Below, one piece after another: positions 34,275 to 46,500 of a DNA stretch of 64,000 nucleotides (the first letter of the stretch is position 1; every line of letters starts with the position of its first letter). The stretch is from contig NC_134369.1 in assembly GCF_035582795.1 (NCBI RefSeq), positions 58,714,001 to 58,778,000 of the forward strand, read 5' to 3'. Below the pieces are notes generated by a model, which saw only the letters and a list, made by a program, of their open reading frames with translations, had not been told where the DNA came from and ran no database searches. A program made the translations under genes and the position numbers. This stretch comes from Mycteria americana (lineage: Eukaryota > Chordata > Aves > Ciconiiformes > Ciconiidae).

Positions 34275-34420
34275 CTACTTCTGTCTCTGCTACAGCTTCC
34301 CTGTGTCCAGGGAAAGATGTTACCCCTCTGCACCTCATTTTACAGATCTGTGAAATATGGGTAATTATACCCTTCCTTAACAATTGCTTTGAGTTCTGTC
34401 AGTGTGCCACATATTATATT
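34275..34420 (+). mobile_element. L2-type LINE 3' tail
   Basis: CTCTGCACCTCATTTTACAG, ATCTGTGAAATATGGGTAAT and TGCTTTGAGTTCTGTCAGTG follow the common tail 'ctgtgcctcagtttc..catctgtaaaatggggataa ... gctttgagatc'. The preceding GCTTCCCTGTGTCC also fits. Confidence 0.6.
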
Positions 34421-34429
34421 ATCATCTAC

Positions 34430-37210
34430 TTCTATTCTGTGATGCTATTCATTATAACTTGGAATGATTAAGAAAGCTATTAGGCTATAATTAAGAAAGC
34501 TGTATCTGAGTATGCAGAGGTCCAAGGGAAGGCTGATGCAGATAGCTAAAGGTATTGTGTGTGTTTTTCTAAAGATTTCTGAAGATCATGCTGAAACTCT
34601 GTCCTGAGGCTGAACAAGCTCTGGGAAGATTCCTAGATGGCTTTGCTTTGACAAGAGCAGATAGATGGCTTTGACAGTTAATGAGGGTAATAACTTGGCT
34701 GGCTACTGAAGAAGTTTTTTCCTACCCAGCAACATTACATCTCTTGTCCAAGTTAAGCTGGAGCCTCCTGTTTTTCATCCATAAGTATTTCATCCATAGT
34801 ATTTCTGATGAGAGGCTGAAGACACGCGTTTGGGTATGTTTTATGTGGAGGTATATAGCAAGCTGTGTGCAACCATTCTTTCAGTGACAGGTTTTTTCCC
34901 CATGCGTGTACTGGGAGAGGTCTACCTATTGTAGCATGATCATATATAGAAAGTCAGTTCATAATCATACCATAATATGATTAATCATGTATGGAATATA
35001 TTGATCATATATGGAAGACATAATTATAAGGCATCATCATATATTGAAGGACAGTTCATCTCTGAACTTCACAGCTGGCATCTTGTGAGCAGTCGTCAAA
35101 CTATCTGGGCTTTGTTCCTGAGGGGTGAATGAAGTCTTAGCACTGTTATCTGTTTGTGCTCTGGTACTATCCTGTGATCCTTTTTGTTTTAAAGACAGCT
35201 GATAGATCCCACAGTGTCAGTGCTGATGTGAGTCTCCTTCCCCTGGCCGTAAGGACACCATCCATCAGTGCCATCAAAGCTATCATGCTGCTTCATGTTT
35301 GTGAGGGAGCTGTGTGAAATGTTTACACCTCATAGTTTGCTAGCAAATGACAACAGACATCAGACATCTCAGGAGTTTGAAACTTTCATGAAGATGAATG
35401 GAGTGTGTCACATCAAATAAGCTCAGTGCCCTCCACTACTGTATTGGGATCTTTTCAGAGCTCCCCCTTCATGGTGTGCATTTCACCCATATTGAGCATA
35501 GCTATTGAAATAACATAGCTATTTCAGTCGAAGCATTCATTGTTAAGAGAACTTATTGGTAGCATTTATTGCAGGCTGGTGTGCTTTTTATGGGTATTTG
35601 TAATCTTTAATCAAGTGGGTTATTAATAGTGAGGTATTCTTTTACATTCCTGTGTCTGCAAAGCTCACATTGGTTACCTCTTAAAAAAAATATAAAAGGC
35701 TGTATTGAGTTCATTTTCTTTTGCATGTATGATTTCACGCATTTTTCTGTCAATGTCACGTGAGCAGATCTTTGTCAATTTTGTGTTAATTTGCTGTATT
35801 GGAAGTGAACATCAAGAAGTTTAAACAGTGCAAGCTGGTGGGAACATATCTACGCACACTGAAACCTTTAATGCTTTTTTTTAAAACCCTTGACTTCAGT
35901 GTAGCTTCAGTTGACCTCTGTTGTAATACAAAACACCATCTTAGGATGAGGGAAGCAGTGTGTGAACAGAAATAATGGTTAAAAAATAAACACTGTTTTT
36001 GATTGACTTGCCTTTTCCACATAAATGCGCACATAGAAAACCTAGGACTATACATGCTGTTTCTGTCCTCATGATCTGTTAAGGCTTTCCAGGACCAGTT
36101 TTCTACAAGTCCTTATTTTTAAAGCAGAAACTCTAAGGAAGTCAGCAGTGAGTCCTACACTGAAAACTGAAAATCATTTGGCTGCTAGTATAAACTGAAC
36201 AAAAGTGTTTTCCTCACGTATTATGGAAAGCTTGCTAGCAACTTCCTTTCATTCAGAGTTTATCACCCTTTTTCATAATGGATTCTGAGAATATTTTAAG
36301 CACAGATTATATCTGCACATTTTCTATTTCCTTCTGTGGTATATCTTTTCTTCCTCAAAGTACAGCTAAAATCTTGCCCTTCTGGTTTTGCTAACCCTTG
36401 TTTTGTCTCACACTTGAAATTATATTATAAATTCTATGTGGCAGGGCCCATTCCTTCTTACGGTAGTCTGAAGTGCCTAGTAGAATTTCATGCACTGTAA
36501 AGCTAATGGTTAAAGATTTTTAAAAAACCCTTTTGGTTATATGCAATTCTGTGGATGGCTGTGATGCTGATATGTATGGTTTAAATGAACAGGCTGTGTG
36601 ACACACATTCTCATTTTAAATGATCCTAAAAGTGAGCTTTTCGGGCCAGTAAAGCAAGCCAAAAGAAAGTAGGAATGTAATGATGTATTTTTAATATAAA
36701 TAATAGAAAGAAAAGTTTGAATTATGATAGTGATACCTTGCCATGACCAAAGGAAGTCTATAGCAGAGTGAGGAACAGACCTCAACTTCTCTAGATTTCA
36801 ACCCAGTGGTACAAACACCAAGGAACTAAATTTAATGTCTTGTACCTTATTCACTGCTTTTATGTTTTGTACAAGGGAGCAGAGAGCAGTCTGAGCTGTT
36901 TCACGTTTTGAATCCTGTGATCTTCTGATTAAGACACTTCTCCAAATTAATTTTATTGCTGCTTTACTGAAAGACAGAATTTTGTATGACATTTGTTATG
37001 TCTTTAAACAACAGAAAACAAAGAAAGAAAACTGCTGTCCTGCAAAATCATGCTAGTGTTCATAGGTTTATCAGCAGTGTCAAGATTTCTTGGTTCAGCT
37101 TCTGGCTTTCTGTGGAAATGTGGTTTGGTAACTGCGGAGAGCACAGCCAAACACATAGATTTGAAATGCAGCTTGGCTAAGTGTGTACAACTTGGGTCTG
37201 CTCTGTTAAA
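34430..37210. other. long non-genic stretch
   Basis: No gene is supported. A cluster of related ATCATATATNGAAG strings occurs at about 34938-35050. A possible L2-like GGCAGGGCCCATTCC lies near 36442. Chance frames of 62-89 codons have no domains. Confidence 0.5.
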
Positions 37211-37214
37211 AACC

Positions 37215-37330
37215 TGGGGTTTGATTCCTGCTACACCACAAATGACAGCTCCTGAGTTAATCCATCTGCAAAATATGGCAAATGATACTTGTCTCTTTCT
37301 TAATGAGGCCTTGCTGCATAATAAGGGTTA
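37215..37330 (+). mobile_element. L2-type LINE 3' tail
   Basis: GGGGTTTGATTCCTGCTACA, then CCTGAGTTAATCCATCTGCAAAATATGGCAAATGATACTTGTCTC, parallels the tail 'cctcagtttcccatctgtaaaatggggataatgatacttgcctc'. It is diverged but collinear. Confidence 0.6.
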
Positions 37331-38640
37331 TGTAGTGCACAGAATTATTAACGTCAGATGAAGAGCTGCAGCTAGAACTTGTGGCTCACTGCCCATCATA
37401 TTTTTGCTAGGCCAAAGGGTGCTTTACAGACGTAATTTGCTTGTATACTCTGGAGCTGTATATGAGTTTTTGCAAGGCTTGGAGTATAATGGATGTGATT
37501 AGCATATCCGGAGTGCCATGGAGCTCCGAGCATGCCTAATGCAGTTAGGAGTTCAGTATGCCGGGAACAAAAACTCAGAGGAGTTGGCATGTCAGGAACT
37601 GTGGGGCTCAAGTACTCTTAGTGCAGATTTAGTTCATGCACAGGAATGACTGAGTGACTCCTGCTGAACATGTAGGGAGGATAGAGAAGAGGTAACTCTG
37701 AGGCAGAAAGAGAAAGTGTGGATGATTGTAGACCAAAGTATTAATGTTTGGCAAAATTAAAAGTAGAATTCTAGAATTAAAGTTGATGGACATCTACTGA
37801 AATGGCTTATCCTGAGGCGTTTTATGTGGCTTCTTTGTCGACAAGATGTCCATAGATGCCAGTGGGATTTTTTTCTGTGTAAGGAATGCTGGAATATATT
37901 GTAGTTAGTAAGGCCTGTTTTACATCAGAGATTGTTGAGGAATGGTTGAGCTGGGCAAGTATAACTTGTAAGGACACTTGTATGTGGTACATGTCCCTGT
38001 GAGCAGATCCCTAGTTGATGTTAATTGTCAGAATTTTGCTGAAGCTGATGGAGATACAATGTACGTGCCAGCTGAGGAACTAGTCCCATGAGAGAGAGAT
38101 TCAGGCTGAACTCTGCTAACTGGGGTGGAAACAAAGTGGGAGCATCTTCTACTTATGTCTCCCTTGCATCACCTCTTCTTGATTTCCTGACATTGCTGAT
38201 GGTCTGAAGAAACCTGACTGAAGCTGGATCACTTATCTATGGAGAGGGCAGGATAAGACTCATTTACACCTACTCACATTTGTCTTCATAAATCAATAAG
38301 TAACTGCCTAACTCTTTCTGAAGTATTAGGGTTAAGGGGCATTTGATAGTGAGCATTCAATGTAATTAAATATTTGCAAGTATGTTGCACATATTTTGTT
38401 TTTACTGAAGTTATCAGTAAAGCCCCACATTCCATAAGGCACTAATGCAGTATGGCAGAAATAAGTATATCATAGAGGGAGGAGGAGAGCTAAAGTACTG
38501 TCATATGTAAGCTATTAGTGTAATTATATATTTTAAGTGGTGCCTTAAATTGGTTACTTGAACTGTGTTTCCAGTTTGTGTAGAAGAAACAGTAGAAAAT
38601 AATTTATATGAAGGCCTCAACCTTTTGTTTAAGTCAACAG
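37331..38640. other. non-genic DNA
   Basis: No gene or repeat family is supported. Confidence 0.5.
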
Positions 38641-39180
38641 CACATAAAGCATTTTAAGTTTGCTTTTTTATTGTTGAAGTCCCATAATCTATGAGGCACA
38701 CTTGGTCATGAAGTAGCTTGTTATTAAAATATAATATCATGTTCATCTGTGATTATTATTTTAATTCAGTGCTCGGTTGACTTATACAAAGCTGCCTGAA
38801 CTCTTTCAGAAACCATTCTCCATTCGCCTACATTACATTTAATTTATACCAAGATGATAAAAAATTTGATTTATTTTACAACAGATCAGTAATTGTGCTC
38901 TACAAATAAGTCCGTAATGATAATCAACAGCATTTTCAACATAATTTAATTTGTCTTCTCCCGAGAGGTAGTTAAATGCAGTAATAATAACACTACTGTT
39001 ATGGACTCTGCTGCAGTTAATCATGGCCTGAATATGCAGACAGCCCCAATATTGTATTGACAGAAATTAAATTAACCATCAGCTTGGGCAATCAGTGGCT
39101 GTACAGCTATTAAAAGTAATAAAGGCAACAAACCCCAACCATAGCCAATTACATTTTGACATATAAACGAAAAAAGACAG
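38640..39180. promoter_or_regulatory. candidate conserved non-coding block
   Basis: A repeat-free AT-rich block with many homeodomain-like cores: TAATGATAATCAAC, GCAGTTAATCATGG, AAATTAAATTAACC and GCCAATTACA. There is no open frame above 65 codons. Its texture resembles vertebrate conserved non-coding elements, but conservation itself cannot be judged from one sequence. Confidence 0.3.
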
Positions 39181-40580
39181 ATGCTTTTGATTTGAAATTT
39201 TTATTTCATTGGAAGTAAAGAAGACATATCTTTTCATATACATTATTTCCCATGCCTTAATTAACCAATAATACACATCATAGCCTCAGAATCATACGGA
39301 CATAATGTAATATCACAGGTATATTTTGAGTGCCTCCTAACCCAAACATTTCATTATCTCCATATAGAGTGGCTTGGTATAGCATGTTGTTGCAAAAGGT
39401 ATATATCAAAATGCATAGACAAGACAAGGTGCAAGCAACAATTTCAGGAGATTAGAAAAAAGTATCTCTTTGGGTTGAGTGTGGCATGTTTTTCTTAAAA
39501 TCCTGCTGAGGTGAGAAGCAAAACTCTCAAATTTTCTAAAAAGGTTAATGACTTGGGTTGTGTTTTGGAGGGGAGAAAGGAAGAAGGAGTTGATATTTTC
39601 ACTATGTAGGTGGTTAGCACTTAATACATTTTTTTCTTATGTAAAATGAACCATCCATAACTTGGTAAAAGTTACTTTTATGTTGTGTTCACTTTAATAT
39701 CTATTTTGTCTAGGAAAAATCACACATATAAGTGTATTCAAAAGTGGCTAGTTAAACTATTAAACTACAAAGTAAAGTTTAAATACTTATATGCATTTGT
39801 CTATATAATATTAAATTTTAAATTTTATGTATATTTAAGGGGAAATAAAGTAGTTCACACTTAAGGTTTATGGATATTTTATCAGGAAACAATGTTTTTA
39901 CTTTAACAAATCAGAGAAGTTAATAGGTAACAAAATGTGAACATATGAATTTGTTTAATTTACCTTGTAGTAGTTTCTATAGGTTTACAGCTTGAAAAGT
40001 ATGTATTTCAGCTTATTGTGATTTATATCTTGTGGTGGAAATATCTCAGGGTGCCAGTGAAATAAAATAGTATAATATGTCATTATTCTTAATGAAAATC
40101 AAACCCAGCACATATAAGAAGAGTATCTTGAAAATTACAGACTTATCTGTCACTTCAGACAATGTTTCATAATCTTACATAGCAGTTACCTGGTGTACCA
40201 ATAACTTTCTGAAGAGCTTGAAAAACTTGGCATTTGTACAGTGATGTCATGACTTGACTTTTTCAGACTGATGACCAAAGTCACTGTGTTGTAGAAGGAT
40301 GAAGCTTTATAGATCAGAACTGAATTTGGTTGCCTAACCCCATAGCAATCCATAACAAGCTTAGTCCAGATCCATTGAAAAACAAATAATTTGCTTAATT
40401 TGACACATACTATTACTGAATTCATACGATTTTTCCAGTTCCTGAGCACTTTGCTGGATAGGGACCTTAGCCAGGAGATGAGAATAATCCTTCACCTCTA
40501 AATCTTCTTGCTTCTTAGACTTATTAAATTCAATATAGTTCACTTACATAGAAAAGAAGAATAATCCTGCAGGAACTACA
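39181..40580. other. non-genic, very AT-rich DNA
   Basis: No gene is supported. The part at 39700-39850 is especially AT-rich. No repeat family was recognised. Confidence 0.5.
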
Positions 40581-40584
40581 AGAT

Positions 40585-40673
40585 AAAATTCTGTGGCTTG
40601 TGTTATGCAGGTCAAGCTAGGAGCTCAAGGTTTTTAGAAATTCCCTTCTGGTCATAAAACCCATGAACTGAAG
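40585..40673 (+). mobile_element. ancient CR1 3'-end fragment
   Basis: TTCTGTGGCTTGTGTTATGC, then AGGTCAAGCTAG, then CCCTTCTGGTCATAAAACCCATGAA, matches the old CR1 terminus 'tctatggcctgtgttatgcaggaggtcagactagatgat...cccttctggccttaaaatctatgaa'. There is a small insertion in the middle. Confidence 0.75.
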
Positions 40674-40679
40674 TTCTTA

Positions 40680-42565
40680 AGAAGAAGTTTGCCCAAGGCA
40701 ACAGCAGATTTTAGAGCAGCCCTGACTGTACAATTGGAGAGACATAGAAGATGTTTTCATTTTTAAAAAATCAAATTGTCTGTGAGCAGAACACTGAAGG
40801 CCATGTTTCCTAAGGTGCTTGTTGGGTGTTACCATACCCTAGTGAAGCCCCAGGCTCCCCCTTGCACTACCCCTTCAGACTTCAAATAACCTGTATGGCA
40901 AACTTACCATGTGCACATGCTGGCTGGCTACTGCAAAGAGGATTATATAATATCCAAGTTCTCCCTGCTATTCCTAGATGGAAAGTCGAGGGACTTCCCT
41001 TCTTCAGACACTGATTTTCACAAAACATCTAGGAATTTAATTATCTTTAAAAGTTTTACTCTTTCAAATGTAGCTGCAGTTGGCCAGTGGTTTGAAAAGG
41101 TGCAAAGAGAGACTGACAGGCATATGGGAGGGAGTTCTCTCATTCCATAAGAAAGCAGGCCAAAATTCAATCCTCTCTGGCCATTTTGAAGACAGTCATT
41201 CTGTAGTATATTGGACAGATCACAATGTTATAAAGGCTTTATTGGAGCTCATGTGGAATCATCTTTGTAGGCAGCATATTCTACCCATTAACAGTCTAGC
41301 TGCAATAAATTTCTTCAAATGTAACATTTTGGTCTACCATTTTGGTGTATATCCCATGTAGCATGTGCACTTACCTCTAAGTATGAATGTCATAATATGC
41401 TGTCACATGTTAATGTTTAGATGTAGGGTTGGGTTTAAGTATGTCACGTAATGGCAAAATTCAGACTTCCTTAAGTTGTACAGGATTGAAAAATTCCTTT
41501 TCTAGTTATGTTTCTGGGCTTTAATTTTCTTAGACTTTAGAAATAATTTTCTTTTCTGAAGAACAATGGTTTTGTAAATAGGTAGTACATGAAGGCCAAT
41601 ATCTATTATGACACTTCTTATGAGGAAAGACAGATATATCACTCATGGCTATTTCAGTGATGAGTTATCTCTCCCCTCTGTAGCCATGAAGGTACATGTC
41701 ATAACAGAGATCAGCTATCATTGTAATGTAATTTTTCTCCATACAGCATGTGTTGTAAATGGTGTTGATTGCTGACAGAAACTCAGAGGGTGGGAGATAT
41801 GATTCCTGATACTCACAGGGCAGGAAATAGAACTTAGGCAGTGACTATTATATTTGGTGTGTATTTGCTTCCATGCTATAACTTTCTTCCAGGTTGTCTG
41901 CAAGTTTCCATAAAGCAATCTGCTGCATTAAAAAGCAATCTGGAAATTTTGTTCCCTCAGACAATAATATATGTTCACTTGTATTTGTTCAGAAAAGCAA
42001 GATACAAAACATGGAAGTAAGCAGCAGGTTGCAACTGTCTTACTTGTTAATTGATTCAACAGGATAGGAGTCCTATTAGAATTATGAGGGTCTATGGGAA
42101 AATAAAACCCAATCTTAAACTGGCATACTGAATGAAAAGGCTACTTTTTGCCTACTTCAGCATTAAATTAAACATTGAAGTATTTCAGCCCTTACTGTCC
42201 CTAAATTTATAGACAGGGACCAACTTACCATAAACAAGACAAATCTAGAAAATCCGTGTTTGGTACCAGCCACAGCAGCAAATCAATTGTTATTTCTTTC
42301 TTCAGGATCTTAAACCATAGTGATCTAGGCCACCAGAGACATTTTGATAAATACAAACAGCAACCAAGTAAACTAAGCCAAAACCAAACCTAAACTAAGC
42401 CTAAACTAAAAGGTCTTCCAACATATTTGTGCCAGTTTTTCTTTCTGTGAAAAATTCCTCTTGAATTTCTTCAGCTCTGTTTCAAAATGGTCTGATCAGG
42501 GTAAAAGAGAATCTAGCAAAACAGCTCTGCTAATTGCGAGGCGCCTCCAGAAAGGGTAGGTGAAA
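40680..42565. other. non-genic DNA
   Basis: No gene is supported. TTTGCCCAAGGCAACAGCAG near 40688 may be an MIR/L2 scrap. A degenerate tandem of AAACTAAGCC/AAACCTAAAC units lies at 42369-42412. Confidence 0.5.
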
Positions 42566-42931
42566 GCAAAACCTGAGACCAAATGGTCTTGCAACTAGGA
42601 AATCCATAACTACCCTTTGGCTTCTGTTGCGTTAAGAGTTACTGTCGCATACAAATAGGAGTCTGAGGAGTGGCTGGGGGGAACCCTCCCGTTGAGTCAT
42701 GAGGCTCAGACAGGACCCCCTTGCTTTCTAAACTCCTTCTCAGAGAGGAGTCTAGGTGCGGCTAGGTCCAGTCTTAGTCTCAGACCTGGTCAACGGTTTA
42801 TTTTCTAAGGACTGTGTGTATAGCCACTTATTAGTTGAGGGCTTTCGCTAAGGCGACAGCATTAATTTTTACACCCCCCAAGTCTGGTCGTGTTGAAGGA
42901 ACTATCACGGCCAGAGCAGTGAAGAGTGCAG

Positions 42932-42937
42932 TTTATT
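42932..42937 (-). terminator. LTR polyadenylation signal
   Basis: AATAAA on the minus strand, followed by CTGCACTCTTCACTGCTCTGG. It sits downstream of the TATA box in the arrangement expected for a retroviral R region. Confidence 0.5.
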
Positions 42938-43027
42938 AGAGCAACAGACACACAGATTCTTTGGATTACCGGTGATAAATTAACTGTCTGCAAAGCACAT
43001 ACAAATACCAAGAATATGAGTATGAAT

Positions 43028-43112
43028 AACACGGCCGGACACAAACATGTATATAACATGGCCGGACGCAACTCGTATATCAAGAATATGAGTAACACGG
43101 CCGGACACAAAC
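43028..43112 (-). repeat. three GGCCGGAC-centred repeats inside the LTR
   Basis: On the + strand AACACGGCCGGACACAAAC at 43028-43046, AACATGGCCGGACGCAAC at 43055-43072, and AACACGGCCGGACACAAACG at 43093-43112. Spacers contain related AT-rich strings (AAGAATATGAGTA precedes copies one and three). They lie between the inferred start site and AATAAA, so in the transcribed R region. Confidence 0.85.
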
Positions 43113-43304
43113 GCGTTAAAAGATAATAAAGTGACTCTATAGAGATTTCTAAGTTTCCCGGGGAGGAACTTGGTATAACCAAGTGTTCGACTCTTACCCA
43201 AAGGTGTCCCGATGGGGGGGAAGAGAGGCTCAGCCTGTCGACTGATCCCAAACATCAGAGTGATACACGATGGTGTCTTCCCTAACATTCTCTTTCTCTT
43301 AAGG

Positions 43305-43313
43305 TATTTTATA
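43305..43313 (-). promoter_or_regulatory. LTR TATA box
   Basis: TATAAAATA on the minus strand, preceded by GATAAG and followed 25-30 bp later by TGTTAGGGAAG. Upstream minus-strand DNA (43500-43540) carries ATTATAACATCATTATAATA. Assignment depends on the LTR reading being right. Confidence 0.5.
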
Positions 43314-43552
43314 CTTATCTTTCACCTTTCGGGTGGAGCTTGAATGACTCTAGTCATACATACCTTTATTTAGGATTGGTATAAAGTTTTCTCGCTTCGC
43401 TTTTAAAGGTATAAGCTAGAAAAATTCAGTGCGCAAGCTCAGTGAGGGGTGGTCGCACCTTGGAGGTGGGTAGCTTTTGGGATGGAGGTGTGTTTTGGTA
43501 TTATAATGATGTTATAATGAGCAAAGTTCACCAAAAGGACAGCATTGTGTCA

Positions 43553-46500
43553 AAAACGTGGCAGGCTGTTGGCCCAGGGTAGTAAATATGCAGCTTATCA
43601 GTTCCATGACACCTTTAAGTTCCCCTATTATTGCAGAGCCTGGCCGCGGCATCTCCACACCGCTCCACCCTCTGGGCAGTGCCTCTTAGAGTCAGCACAC
43701 CAAGTTCCCCTGGCGTTACCAACATCTAAGGTTGCAGGCCTAGGGAACTCCCATGCAATGGATTCCTTACATGTCAGCTGCATTCCACCTGGGAAGCTTC
43801 TTCAATGCTGTGCCTTACCTAAAAGTGTGAATATAAGTTCTAATTTTTAAGTCACCTCAGCCATTATCCCACAGCTTCACGGGTCAACTAGAACCAGGAA
43901 ATTAGGCTCCATGTTACCATTTTGCTGTCAGTGATAAGAGGGGAGCTGATCGCTAAACACCTTTGCCACCTTTTTCACCTATTTAGGAAAGAGTTTTAAG
44001 GTTTTTTTTTCCATGTGGCACCTCAGTCTACTGTCTGTTTCTATTCTATTGAACAGTAGAATATTTGTGGAATAATATTGTACCAAAGCCTGTATAAGTT
44101 TTACAGACATTTGTACACATATAACCTCAGAAATAGTTCTGTGTCTTCAAGAAGGCGGCACTCACTTTTTTCTTCATTTGCCAATTTCATGTATTTTATT
44201 TGAAATATTTAGACAAAGCAAAACCTCTTTGTTGATATTATACTAAGTAAATAGTAAGTTAAAATTGAGGTCAGGAAATGAAAAGAAGAGAGCTCTTTAA
44301 AACTCCTATCTCAGGTATCTGTTGGATGGTATTTTTCCATTCCAGCTGTTCTTATTGGAAGTGTAGCTTACTGTTATTACTATTTATGGATAACATAAAA
44401 TGAGAAAATATTAACATTCAACACCCACTACTTTAAACTGTTAACTTTTGCATTCCTTCACTCTGATATTGACAATCTTAATATTGCATTATCATGTATT
44501 TCTCTGTCTAAAGTTGTCTTGGATGATAAGTAACTGTTTTAGAAGAATTTATCAATAAGAATAAATTTTGAAATTACTATGTTTGTATGCTTGTTATATA
44601 CAAATGCACATATATATTATGTAACATTGCTGTGTTATTAATCATGTTAGAATTAAAAATATTTGCTTAAGTTAACAGTAATCAAGAGTATATATATATA
44701 AAGAACAAACGGGTTGGTGTGCGGTGAAATTTACTGCAAGGTAATTGTGAGTCAGAATAGAAAACTGTTTAAATTACCTGAAACTTTCACTGAAAAAGCA
44801 AAGCTATTTCTGTTCCTTCTTTCCTTATTTCTTTCTAATAACTAAGTTGTAAATGATACTGGGTATTGTGAGAATATAATGAGGCCCAATGAATATAACT
44901 TCAGTGAAAGGAAGACTGGCTTTTTGTTAGAAAGGTCTCTAAATGTTCCTATACTTTGCAGCTTTATGATTTTTTTTTAAATAAATTCTTTCTTTTATTC
45001 CTCCCATCCTTTCTGGAGTTGAGAAGCATTGACCACGTATTTGGATTGTCTGCACTTTTGAACTTTGATGATGTCTTATCACAATTGAGTGACACCTCAG
45101 CAAGGTAGACTCCAAGAGATCTTCCTGCATATCCTGGAAAATTGTAGACTGGAAGAAACAATTGCTCCAGGATGTATAGCTTGTTCATGTTGTTATTTCT
45201 GTCTAACAATTTCCTTTGATCTAACATTAATGAAAGCATGCCCAGAGTGGTACATAAGGAAACTCAAAGGCTGTGGACACAAAGCGGTACTGGTATTTCA
45301 CACCCTCTCAAAGAGATAGGACATAAAACCACACAAGTGGATCTGTAGTATTGGAGTTGATCAGTCAATAACTTTGGAATTAATTAACTGTCCACTTTCA
45401 GTAAGTACAGAATCTTATCATACTTTCCTTGGGAGTGAGTATGTTAAGGCAGATGTCACAACCACAGTTTCTGTTATCTAGACTGCACGTTTGAGATATC
45501 CAGTTATTTGCATTATTACTAACCTCTACATGAACACAGCTACCCTCTTGCTCACAGGGCAAGCCACGGGAATGGGAGCTGGCATTTGACTGGCTCTAGA
45601 GCTGCAGGCTGGCTGCCCAAATATACGCATAAATTAACCAGTGGGAATTAACCAGTTCGATTATAAGCAACAGTTGAACACTAAGCATCACCCTTGTTAT
45701 GCTGGTATTGTCTAGAAACCAGAGTGGCAACAGATCAAAACAGAAAACCATAATTTAAAGAATCAACGTGATATTTTGATAGCGCTTATTTTAAGAATGC
45801 AAATGCAAGCACATACCAGCTTGATTTTAAGCGTGTTGTTGTTTTAAAACCATAACAGTTGAATAAGCCCTTCTCTGGATAAACTTTTTGTATTAGCTGT
45901 CAGTTCCTTGACTTCTGTTCATTCCTGAAAAGTCCTAAAGGACATATTTCCTTAATATACTTTTATGGCCAAGTAGTTGCTAGACTGAAACATCTGATAC
46001 AGGAGTCTGATTCTTCTCCTGTTTAAATTTTGCCATAATTGCAAAATTGTATGATTTGACTCAAATGGCACAAACAGCAAACTGGTAATGCAAACTCTGT
46101 AATCTCTTCATAAAGAGGGATGAGAGATTAGAAATCAAAAATATTAAAGGTAGCATATTCACTATAAGCTCTTACTTAGGGTTTCTGAGTATGAGACATC
46201 ACTGGGGAAAAGAAGCAACACAAAAAATGCCACCTCAAACTACTTCATCATCATTCTTGAAACCTTTTATTTTTAAAACAATTCATAGATGTATTATAAA
46301 CTACTGCTTTATCATTTCCCCCTCTCACTCTGACTTTGCCTTCTATTCCATTGCAGTATTTCCTTTCCGTCCATGACATCATCTTAACCCTCACTAGGGA
46401 AAGAGGGAAAAGAGACAGAGAGAGAAAGGAAATAAAAAAAACACACCACCAAAAAAACCTTCCTTGGCAACAGAAATACCTTTAAGTGTAACATAATTAC

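Larger units (their letters stand above)
42570..43552 (-). mobile_element. endogenous retrovirus LTR-like block (solo LTR or LTR plus leader)
   Basis: GC- and CpG-rich sequence contrasts sharply with its flanks. On the minus strand it can be read as an LTR. A 5' TG start is possible at 43552 (TGACACAATGCTGTCC). A TATAAAATA box lies at 43313-43305, so transcription would start near 43280 around TGTTAGGGAAGACACC. An AATAAA lies at 42937-42932 followed by a GT-rich stretch, and a second AATAAA at 42802-42797. No gag, pol or env homology is present on either side. The 3' limit is unsure. TGGGGGGTG near 42880 could be a primer-binding site, which would make the part below it leader sequence. Alternatively the LTR ends near 42574, where AAAAC flanks on both sides hint at a 5-bp target duplication with one extra base. 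Confidence 0.6.

Noticed and set aside
42570..43552. Complete provirus
   Set aside because: No gag, protease, pol or env homology and no second LTR were seen within the window.
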